Shown: positions 54,873 to 64,000 of the stretch, one piece after another
How positions within the stretch are numbered: the first letter of the stretch is position 1
Layout: the number at the start of each line of letters is the position of its first letter
Assembly (NCBI RefSeq): GCF_963678635.1
Contig: NC_087064.1
Coordinates: 14,295,599-14,359,598 of the forward strand
Length of the DNA: 64,000 nucleotides
Origin: Symsagittifera roscoffensis
Taxonomy: Eukaryota; Xenacoelomorpha; Acoela; Convolutidae
Direction of reading: 5' to 3'
The notes under the pieces: model-generated
Told to the model about the DNA's origin: nothing
The model's input: the letters and a program-made list of their open reading frames with translations, nothing else
The model's database searches: none
Translations under genes and position numbers: made by a program

Positions 54873-56066
54873 TGTAATTGCTCTGACTTTCATAACAAAA
54901 GTAACGGAGTATTTGTGCTCGGGGTGAGTTTTTTTCTTCAGACGAAATTCGCCTTTTTAATTAGCCACTTTTGGTAGACTTTTTAAATGTCCTTCAAAAA
55001 ATATTGTTGTCTTGAGCTTAAATTTGAAAAGATATTTTACCTTAGATCTTTTTTCGTAAAGTTATGGGGGTTTAAAGATCGCCAAATATTTCGTGCTATT
55101 AACGCGTAAGCGGAGATTTAATCCGTCTTATAAATTGTTCCGAATTGGCAGAAGCAAACTTGTTTGCCAGAAATGAATTTTTACTAGGAGCGCAATCTAT
55201 CTTTTTGTATTTTATATGAGATATGGGGCGATGTTTTTCACAAAAAATCTCAGATTTAAAAAAACATATATTAATTTTACTTTTTTTCACCATTATTTTT
55301 ATAATGTGATTACTGCTCCATAGACTTTAAAAGGCAGTCGGAAGTTTCAGGGCTTCTGCCTGATACGAGTAGTATTAGTATTTGGTAGCAATTTTCTGGT
55401 GCTTTTTGATCAACTTTTGAGTAAAATGACAGAATGTACTGTCGCGGTTTTTTCCTCCAGATGACTTTTTCAGGCGATCTTTGAGAGAATTTATGTGCAG
55501 CCGATGTATTGGAAATATGCAAATTCTAACTTCAGCTTAAATTATAACGAAGCCCTGAATGTTCTGACTGTCTTATAAGCTGTATGGAGCAGTTATAACA
55601 TAAAAAATTTAAATTTAATTTAAGAAAATGAAAAGTTCTTTTTAAAAAATTGAGATTTTCTGTAAAAATCAATCCCCCACACGCCATGTACAAAGTACAA
55701 AAGGATAGATTTCGCTCCTTGTAACAAATCAATTATGGCAATTAAGCTTCTTTCAGCCAATTTGGAACTATTTCTAAGACGAATTAATAGCATTAATACG
55801 CGTTAATAGCACAAAATATATCGCGGGTTAATTGTCTCAAATTGGCAAAAATGACCATCTTTAAACCCGCGTAACACTACGAAAAACGGCCGCAGGTAAA
55901 ATATCTTTTCAAATTTAAGCTCAAAACAACAATACCTTTTGAATGATGTAAAAAATTCGTCAAAAATGGCCAATTAAAAAGTCGACATTTGTCTGAAGAA
56001 AAAACCCACCCGAGCACAAATATTCCGTTACCTTCGTTACGAAAGTCGGAACAAAAAAATTTCATA
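54873..56066. mobile_element. ~1.2-kb foldback palindrome with ~490-520 bp arms
   Basis: The left arm (54873 to about 55360) and right arm (about 55548 to 56066) are imperfect inverted copies. Examples are GTATTTGTGCTCGGGGTGAG against CCACCCGAGCACAAATATTC, TGTCTTGAGCTTAAATTTGA against CAAATTTAAGCTCAAAACAA, and GATTACTGCTCCATAGACTT against TGTATGGAGCAGTTATAACA. The innermost part includes AAAAGGCAGTCGGAA and CAGGGCTTC with their inverse GAAGCCCTGAATGTTCTGAC. The ~187-bp centre has no ORF. The AGGCAGTCGGAA motif links it to the element at 25273 and to fragments at 56176 and 56341. Confidence 0.8.
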
Positions 56067-56099
56067 CCTGCCATCACTTTTTAAGCTTGAAGACCATTG

Positions 56100-58690
56100 C
56101 GTTGAAAGTTTAAAATTGAATCATTTGTGTGAATGGTGTTAAGAAGAATGGGTGGTGTGAAGAAAAGATTGGATGAAAGGCAGTCGGAACATTAAAATTT
56201 TTGCTCCGATAAGAAAAGTCTTGTCGGTGTATATAACGCGGTACTAGCTATCATTTTGCACATTGTGTGCATGCGGGGGAAAAGTTGAAAAAAATTACAA
56301 CGTTTTTTTTTCCATTAAAAACTATTTCAGATACCCTGAAGGGCAATCGGAACGCTATCTCTCCGCTTTGATACGAGGTGTCCTGTCTGCTTTGGCTATT
56401 TAAGATTTTTGAAGTATTTTTTGTTGGCTTTCTGTTATTTTGAACTCGTTAACTCAATTTATAACCCTTTTAAAATCCTTTGCCAAACAAAATCCAATGA
56501 ATCGTCGTCGGAACTCATGGCAGATTAAATTCACTAAAAAATCCTATAGAAGCAAATCTAAATATCCAAAGAAACTAATCTTGGCTCAAGTTTTTTTAAT
56601 ACTTACTTGAAAAACCATTGTAGAAGAATAAAATGTTGGCCGTGATAAAACTTTTCAGAGAGATTTATGGGAAAATATGAAGAGCTGCTGTTGATAATAA
56701 GCTATGATTGATGTCTTTTGAAATCATTTGCAGAAGAAAGGGCTCTAATTAAAAGTGATCCCAGTGGACCCAAAAGGAAGGAATAATACTAGTCTATATT
56801 TCTCACCTCACTGGTAATCATATCAGACCATATTAAACAAGCGTGATTAATTTCGCGGGAAACGTGAAAAACTTTGATGATATAATTTGTTCCTCCATAA
56901 GTCACAATTAGAGGCAGAAAAGGTGAATAAATTTGGTAAAAACAAGCCAATCAAAAAAAGAGAAGGCGTGTTTTTAGTTGAGCTGTGCTCACATTTTTCC
57001 ACTCTACAAAAGCTAAAAAAACTCCCATTTTTGGTTCGCCGTCAATTCCCATTTTTAAAATTATACCCCCACAATTCTGTATTTTTAGGTCATCAGACTT
57101 TGCTGTTTTTTGGCCTATTTTTGGTGGACTTGCCTCTCTGGAACCAATACTATGTTTTTTTGAAATTTTTGTTGTGGAGTTTCGGCAAATATTGAACAGA
57201 TTAGAACGGCCCACTTTTTCATCTCTGATCACTAAAATTTGCATCAGCTATGTTTTTCAAAAGAAAAATTTCTTTTTTTTTCAGACTGATTGGGTACCAC
57301 TAACTATCATTCAGCGTCATTCCGCATTCAGAACCAGCATCATTCAGTGCCCTCCCTACCAACATCATCCTCCCTTACACACCATAACGACCGTAATTAA
57401 CAGACTTGTTACATGACTGAGAGGAATCCTAAGTCCCTAAAAGTCAACTCTGAGAAGTCTGCGAAATACTCAGGAGGATTTTGTTATTGAAATTTAACAC
57501 TTCAGGCGTATAAAAGAAACTGTTTTATAGCCCAATCTTCTCGATGAAAAAGCAGCAATAAATTTTGGAACCAAATTCAGCTATAAATATGGTATTTGAA
57601 AAAGCAATGGAACTTGAGGGATCTGTCATAAAGGTAAATTGTTAATAAAGAGTCCACTGGATCCCCAATTGATCCCCCAAAGGCGATCAATAGAATTGCA
57701 TCAACACTTCTTAAAGAAGTGAAAAAGGTAAGGAAACTAAAAAGAGGCGATGAGAAAAACTTTGTTGCATCGCCACACATGCAGGATGAATCATTCAAGT
57801 GTTGACCAAAATTTCCCACATTCCCGACGGATGTTACAGTCCCTAAGAAAATATTAAGCCACATGTAGCCAAACTCATCTTATAATTTTAAATCATTAAA
57901 AAGTTTTCAGAAGTTAGCATGATCCCACAAATTTTAGTGAAAAATTGACAAAAATTGCAAATTACCGACTGTTGATAAAGTCTATACGAAGAGATACTAC
58001 CAGTTGGCGCCAAACTAATCTTTAATTGAAAAAACTAGAGACTGTTAGTTGCGAATATTTTTGTGGTGCAGCCCGGAGAGCCACCTCAAGAAATATCAAA
58101 AACAAACTAACTAAATGAAAAAAGGAGAAAATTTGGACCAAATGTATTCTTCAACGAAGCCGACCATAGAATCAGATCTCATCTGTTCTTCTTGTTGGGA
58201 ACAGAGGAAGCAAAAGATAACAGAAGATTCTGACAAAGCTGTGCGCCTGCAGATATCGCAGCTATCAATTTCCAACAAAAATGATCTTTGAAGATTTTTA
58301 GCGCGATCTTGGTATCCAACCAGGAAATGCACTTGAGAAAATACTGAAATCAGCCCGTCTTCAAAAGAAAATTTATGTTGCACTTTCAGCTCTACAGAAA
58401 CATTTGAGTCACTCAAGAGCCGTAAATCAACCAAATTTTAATTCAGATCAGAACTATTAAAATTTACTTGGAATGAAACAAGAGTTAAATTTTCGGTTCA
58501 GGGAAGAAAGTCTTTGAAGTTAAACAAATTGGGCCCAAAATTCATGGGGTAATTTGAAAAAAACCAACTGAATCAAAATCAGCCGATAGAAGTCAAACCA
58601 TGATACCTCTGTGGGAAAGTCTTTACTTTGAACCGCTAAATGTTGTGTCCAATCTTTCAATCTGAAATACATCTTAAGCCAGTTTTTGTT
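56100..58690. other. Mostly non-coding, possible upstream part of a gypsy relic
   Basis: Fragments of the AGGCAGTCGGAA repeat end lie at 56176 and 56341. TTGGCGCCAAAC at about 57994 could be a primer-binding-site remnant, but I find no matching LTR. No readable gag or protease is seen. Confidence 0.3.
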
Positions 58691-59390
58691 CAGTAATTTA
58701 TTCGGTAGGCACTGTAAAATGTTTTTGTATGTTGGGAATATAATTATTGTTTCAAAACTGTTATTACGGTCTCAACAATATGGCCAATGAGTTTCGAAAG
58801 CAATTGACATCCTATTACAATGGCGCAATATGTTTTTAGGTGATATACTCATCGTGTCCAAAAGATCCATAGATGTATAAAATTAAACGGTCAAAAATAT
58901 TTTGATCTTTTCAGTAAATTGGACAGGGTTGGTGTCATTCTCAAATTTTGAAATGCAAAGTTTTCTGTAAACCTAACATCGTGGCTGGATTTTGATAATT
59001 ACAACCGATATATCAACCTAGATTATCAAAAGTGCAAGATAATTTGCATTCTATGACTCCCCGCACATTGAAACAAGTTCGTTCCTTCATGAGCATACTC
59101 ATTCATATCCAGAACTTTTTACCGCATCTACAAGCTTACACAGAACAAATTAGACCGTCTTTGAACATGAGCGACAAGCAGACATTAGTTTGGGCTCAGA
59201 TCAGCCAAACTGATTTGAGGACACAAGCAACTTCATTTCTTACATCACAAATTTGTTCCATTGTGACCAAAAGAGTAAATGTTAGCTTAGCTAAATTTTG
59301 ACTCAAGTCGCATTGGTCCAGGAGCAGTTCTACATTATGAAGTATCAGACGGTAGCTCTCTGCCTATTTCACTGATTTCCAATTTTTGAG
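58690..59390 (+). pseudogene. Gypsy-like LTR retrotransposon pol relic (RT and RNase H)
   Basis: Three frames are needed. MFLGDILIVSKRSID (from 58830) matches the RT active-site region, with the first Asp of the usual Y-x-D-D replaced by Gly. TPRTLKQVRSFMSILIHIQN then FLPHLQAY (from about 59050) matches the RT connection segment, normally V-R-S-F-L-G-L-x-x-Y-Y-R-x-F. Next, DSSRIGPGAVLHYEVSDGSS (from 59300) matches the start of RNase H (D-A-S-x-x-G-x-G-A-V-L). Block order is canonical Ty3/gypsy. Stops and frameshifts make it inactive. No LTRs or integrase are visible. Confidence 0.72.
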
Positions 59391-59866
59391 TGTACAGGAC
59401 AAAAATTATAGCTCCAATGATTTAAAATTTCTTGCCCCCTGTGTGGTCCTGTAAACATTTCCGGAACTGCCTTTTAGGAAATAAATTCGATGTTCTGATC
59501 AACTCAAAATTAGTTTTCTTCCATAAAGACAATCAGAAGAGACAACTCATATCGATCTCGCCTTACCAGATGAGCACGCAGACTATTAACGTTCAAATTT
59601 GAGGTACAACATCTGGCTGAAGCTGTTGAGTGTACAGGACAAAAATTATAGCTCCAATGATTTAAAATTTCTTGCCCCCTGTGTGGTCCTGTAAACATTT
59701 CCGGAACTGCCTTTTAGGAAATAAATTCGATGTTCTGATCAACTCAAAATTAGTTTTCTTCCATAAAGACAATCAGAAGAGACAACTCATATCGATCTCG
59801 CCTTACCAGATGAGCACGCAGACTATTAACGTTCAAATTTGAGGTACAAAATCTGGCTGAAGCTAA
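59387..59866. repeat. 240-bp tandem duplication inside the gypsy relic
   Basis: 59387-59626 and 59627-59866 are near-identical; GAGGTACAACATCTGG in the first is GAGGTACAAAATCTGG in the second. The unit lies just downstream of the RNase H block and probably derives from the end of that domain. The near-identity shows a very recent duplication, or an assembly artefact. Confidence 0.92.
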
Positions 59867-60397
59867 ATCGAGATAAGTGGACTAACCATGGCTTCAACCC
59901 TCATTTGAAGCACCCCAGCCTTCAAAATTTAATCGGCAATTTGGGTATTAAAATTGATGAAAATTTTTTTCTTGCTTGTTAAATCATCGACAAATAGTGC
60001 GAGAAAGAGTGAAAAAGACTCTGAACTCCATTTCTTGTTCATATCATTAACACAATCATTGCGCTAATTCTTGACAATCAGAATGAAGCACGCCCTAAAA
60101 ATTTATACCGCAAAAAGCGTCTATAGTTTATGCACAATTTTGAGCCAATCAAAACCGAGTCCACTTTATGAATCTACACCAAAACAGATCTTTTATATAT
60201 TTTTTCACTGAATCCAACCGATCGGTTTTAACTTCTATCATGTTTATGCCACAAACTAAGATCATTTATCTTTTCAATGTAACTCAACAGGCTTCTCCTC
60301 ATAAATGTTTGATGTCGAAATCAATTGTATCGTTCTGTCAATTTTGTCTAGTTAATATCTTTTAACAATATTCAATTACTGCACTATCTTAGATATT

Positions 60398-60754
60398 TGG
60401 AATTCTTAAATAATGGAAAAACAGTGATGGACACCAGATTTCAAAGGTATTTCAATGATTTCAAAGAAGTTCGAAATCCTCGGCCTGATCGATCTAGACC
60501 AGCTCAGAGACAAGGCGTCATGCGACCCAGAAGGATGTCTTCAGCTGAAGTTGGGCGGACAAGAAGTACTAATTACGCCACAGCCATCGAACACATGCTT
60601 AGACAACGGATTAAAGCAAACAGAAGACAAGATTTCTGAATTTCTGATTAAAGCAAACAGAAGACAAGAACAAATCAGCAAAATCTCAATTGGAATGAAA
60701 ATAGTGGCGGAAGAGAGGAAATATCTACCCGTACAGTGGAACTGCACAGATTGA
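60398..60754 (+). pseudogene. Coding-like fragment, unrecognised
   Basis: Two overlapping frames are open. Frame 2 (ATG at 60455) gives about 99 residues containing ILGLIDLDQLRDKASCDPEG, KLGGQEVLITPQPSN and VAEERKYLPVQWNCTD. A 23-base direct repeat (ATTAAAGCAAACAGAAGACA...) at 60611 and 60646 produces the repeated residues. It may be the 3' ORF of the gypsy relic, but I recognise no family and no start is certain. Confidence 0.35.
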
Positions 60755-61488
60755 GACTTGTTCCGGATACTGGACTTGTATACTCGTATTTTTAGATATT
60801 GAGTTTGAAAAAGGAAGAATAAACCCATAAACAAACGACGGCATCAATAAGAAGCAAGGTTTATGAAAGAGTTGCCAGGATAAAACCTTACAATGGTAGC
60901 GGATGGATGCATCATAAACCACGGGCTGTTTTATCCTGCATGCACAAACCTCGCCCAAAATAAGAGGCAATGGTCAATGCAGCGCACTAGATTAGGTAGT
61001 TAAAAACCACAGAGATATCGTCAATTCGTACAAAAACTGCAAAAAAAAGAACCAGTTTTGGAAAAAAACTAAAAACCAATGAGCTCAATCAACTCGCCTG
61101 AACCTTTTCTCAGCGCTCCCAATGAAAAACATCAGTTTGGATAATGCCGGTTCCTGTCAGACGGTATAGGGAATTAGAATTACAAAATGAGATTTATCGC
61201 CCAATTTTCCTAACTAAATTTTAAGTTTTTCGCTAAAAAATCAGCGGGAGCTGAAACTTTTGTTTCAATTTTTAGGTGACTTGTAATTGTGACGCAAAAC
61301 TAACCAAAAAGTATCAGAACTGAACAGTATTCAGGTTTTAAATTTAATAGACGGCAAACTTAATCAAAAATTTTATGTAACTTGTCTGGTTGGCAACCTC
61401 TGATAATGTGGATATGTGGAGTGCACTATTCAAACTGTCAAAATAAAAAAGGGGATCTTACAATTTGATTACAGTTTTACTGTGAGTC

Positions 61489-61664
61489 ACATTTCGGGAG
61501 GAAACAAAAAACTCAATGCCCCCCTTCCTCCCCCCCCCCCCCCCCCCCCAGATATTCAATCAGCTTTAAAAATGATTATAGAAGTCGTTCAAACAACAAA
61601 CAATTCAGTAATTGGAATGACTTCAAGTGAATCGCATTTCGGGAGGAAACAAAAAGTTCAATGA
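61489..61664. repeat. Direct 30-bp repeat flanking a poly-C tract
   Basis: CACATTTCGGGAGGAAACAA (61489) and CGCATTTCGGGAGGAAACAA (about 61630), each followed by an A run and TCAATG, bracket a pure C run (61530-61549) and about 80 bases. The poly-C length is probably unreliable in sequencing. Confidence 0.75.
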
Positions 61665-62079
61665 TCGCTAACGACCACGAAATTTTTTTTCTGAATTAAT
61701 TTTAGATAAAGTTAGAGTGAGACTTGCTGACAGCGGAAAATCGAAAAAAAAACATCTGAAAGCAGACCACAAATTAGGGTGGCGGGGAAAGGCTATCAGA
61801 ATCAAGGTGTTTCTCTAAAACGCAAGCTTGATAAAACGCAGTTTTAGACACGGCCTTTTCGAATTGCTACAACAACTTGCAAATTCAGCTAACAAATGGA
61901 TGGCGTGGATATAAGCTTTCTCATATAAAAATGTCGAGCTCTTTGTACCTTGAAGGATTGAAACTAGTTGCTAGCAGCTTCTCCTAAAAATAGCTTCACC
62001 TCTGGAACATTAGATCAAACACAACCAAACAACCAATATCTCATGCAAAAAATATTGAATCCCTATTAATTTCTAATCT

Positions 62080-62210
62080 GAATTTAATAAAAGATTTTAG
62101 GAAAATTTTAACATTGCCCTCCAAGAAAATCTAGATCCAACTCAGACTGAAGCCCTACCACATCAAGTCGATAGCCCTCAGAAATCAATTCCAGATGAGA
62201 CCGGTGAATA
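62080..62210 (+). pseudogene. Possible terminal coding fragment
   Basis: After AAAGATTTTAG a frame opens: ENFNIALQENLDPTQTEALP then HQVDSPQKSIPDETGE and a TAA. Codon use looks protein-like and the upstream TTTTAG could be a splice acceptor. It is too short to assign; either a last exon or the end of the nearby retroelement pol. Confidence 0.25.
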
Positions 62211-62746
62211 AAAAAGAAGCGAATCCTGCACGTCCATGACCTCGGGTTGCCGTAAAAAAGCAGATCCAAAATAACGGAAACCGCCTTAAAATCTATATCG
62301 GTCGAAGTTCCCTTTTTCAGCACGGAAACAAACTCAATAAACCATCGCCAAAAAGAAAATCTGAGTATTTTAGAGGTGCGGAAAAAAACGAATAAAAAAA
62401 CAAGACGTCAAAGGGGAAACTTAAAGTAAAAATTTGTTGTTTCCGCCAAAAACTAAGATTTTTTAATGATCGGTTTTACTGAGTTAGAACCGATGTGGTT
62501 AACTCATAGAGTAATTTCGGATAGGGTACACCGTCTGCTCGTCACGCTATCTTATTTTCGGCCGGATAGATTCGTGCAACTTCTTAGTCTAATACCGATC
62601 CTAATCTTACTCTTATACTATCTAGTCTCAGGTTGTTTAACTAGTCTCTGCTAGGCTCAATAGATCTAGGGTATACTGGTTTATTGCGGCTGCTGAAGTT
62701 CCTTCGGAGAGGCAACTAAATTCTAAGTTAAATTCAAATCTCTCTG

Positions 62747-62774
62747 GTGCTGAAATTACAAGTAATTTCAGCAC
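62747..62774. repeat. Perfect 13-bp hairpin
   Basis: GTGCTGAAATTAC and GTAATTTCAGCAC pair perfectly with an AA loop. It has no neighbouring gene and resembles the compact hairpins at 19138 and 27951 in being perfect, but not in sequence. Confidence 0.85.
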
Positions 62775-62929
62775 TTACAAATAAGTGGGTTGTTAGTTAG
62801 ATGGATCATGATTGGTTAATATCAAATACTTTACAGTGGTAAAATATCTAATTTATCCAATCATAAAATGTAGTTTAGATCAGGTTCCACCCATCCGGGT
62901 TTTACAGAGTTTTTTAGAATAGTCTTTCT

Positions 62930-63640
62930 CAAATTCAAAGGATGGATGATGGACGTTGGTATTTGGCGAACATCATATTTCTTCTGGGTTCTCTTGTTAG
63001 AGAAGTTCCAGGTTCAATCGCTGTGTCTTCTCGTGACAACGACTGGGTTTTCGCAACAAACTCAAATCTGATTTCAGAATGGTTGGCTATGACAGGTTTT
63101 TCTGTTCCATGTTGAGAACTTCTTTTGGGTTGACCTTGTCTGGGAATGGCGTGGAGATTGTGCGTGGAGGAGATGCCTGGTTACTCGGATCTGTACGTAT
63201 ACTTGAACATCGAGGTGGTCATTGTTCTAGTTCAATGAAGTCCTTTTCTGCGAAGTCAAGTCGTACTCTAAATCCTTTGAGTTGTGATTGTGGGCGGCAT
63301 ATTGATTGTGGTTGGCCATTCTTTTTCGAGTGTAGTGGGGTCATTTTGTCTTTGGATGTTCGTCTTTGGTGTTGTATGCTGATCTATATACTGCAAGGTG
63401 TAATTTACATTTTATAAAATTTTTATTAGTTTGGTGTTTTAATTATGATTTTGGTTAATTGTTTTCACAAAAGCTTTTTGTTTTAGTTCGGTTATTTTGA
63501 AGAGTTACTCACCCTTGAGTACCTCTTATTAAAAATAGAAGTGTGGTCACAAAGCGTGGATGTAGCGCGGTGGGTTAGGCCGGCTATAGAGCATGCTCAG
63601 GACGTCCTCTCTGGTGGGTTAGGCCAGGAGTGGGAGTATG
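62930..63640 (+). other. G+C-richer stretch with coding-like and tRNA-like character, unassigned
   Basis: 62944-63420 is less AT-rich than its surroundings and has two open frames (MDDGRWYLANIIFLLGSLVR..., and from 63079 RFFCSMLRTSFGLTLSGNGV...). Neither matches a family I know. GGTGGGTTAGGCC occurs twice (about 63569 and 63614), the first in a context like a pol III A box (GTAGCGCGGTGGGTTAGGCC). It may be the 5' part of another mobile element running off the window. Confidence 0.3.
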
Positions 63641-64000
63641 ATTTCGTGCAGTTTTTGTGAGAGATCCTGTTATGTGATAACGTTTTATGTTGGGTTTATT
63701 GTGGTTTTTTTTATGTTTCGTTGGTTGTGTCCTTTTTTCAAAAATCAAATTGTTTTTGTTATGGGTTTGTCTTTCGACTTTTTTGTGTTTTATTATTTCT
63801 TTCTTAGACTTTATAATAGTCTTCAAAAGAATAAATTATCCAGTTTTAAACTGGGTTAATCCGGTTTGGGTACCGTTGGTTTCCTTTTCTTAGTCATGCT
63901 GTTATTCTATTATTTGTGGTGTTTAGTAAGCTGCATTGGTTAGTTTTGTTTAGTATATAATTTCTTTCCAACCGGGTTAAAGGAAAGTTTGAAACTTGTT

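Noticed and set aside
56887-57416. Overlapping 102- and 143-residue ORFs
   Set aside because: Composition is that of translated T-rich DNA (Phe/Leu/Lys), both strands are open equally, and no motif or splice structure supports them.
57994-58006. LTR primer-binding site TTGGCGCCAAAC
   Set aside because: It is a short palindrome; no LTR pair or TG...CA boundary was found around it.

Overview
The window is AT-rich (about one third G+C by eye), gene-poor and full of transposon debris. Its genes have GT-AG introns. It carries a ciliary Tectonic gene, an UNC-50 gene, and relics of Penelope-like, LINE, gypsy, MULE and hAT-like elements. Together these indicate nuclear DNA of a metazoan (or close relative) with cilia; I cannot place it further. 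A 200-base run of N at 54504-54703 is an assembly gap.

Layout. 1-2049: a G+C-richer coding relic with frameshifts, unrecognised and probably of mobile origin. 3505-3831 (-): Penelope-like reverse transcriptase remnant. 5151-5372: a small hAT-like MITE. 5587-8829 (+): an intronless 1080-residue Tectonic gene, the clearest gene here, with a long beta-rich N-terminal extension. 9952-11031 (-): FLYWCH-MULE transposase relic. 12401-14630 (+): complete five-exon UNC-50 gene, all splice phases consistent. 14.7-31.5 kb: no gene, but dispersed AT-rich repeats including a family with a tRNA-like (SINE-type) segment and conserved small hairpins, plus a 19-bp minisatellite inside an inverted-repeat element.

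31534-46481 (-): a spread-out gene that I assembled from eight to ten short exons with phase-compatible GT-AG sites. It encodes a predicted secretory-pathway membrane protein of about 610-640 residues that I do not recognise. Its introns hold a LINE relic with a 366-bp tandem duplication and several distinct inverted-repeat elements.

46.5-64 kb: no intact gene. It contains two hAT-like non-autonomous elements with 8-bp target duplications (48139-48554, 49449-49875), a tandem pair of ~0.9-kb repeats, a ~1.2-kb foldback palindrome (54873-56066), a decayed gypsy pol relic with a near-perfect 240-bp tandem duplication, and unassigned coding-like scraps.

The three cellular genes (Tectonic, transition zone of the cilium; UNC-50, Golgi/ER trafficking; the novel membrane protein) are independently oriented and there is no sign of an operon. 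The most original material is the novel membrane protein gene, the domain-extended intronless Tectonic, and the well-bounded inverted-repeat elements with internal repeated motifs.
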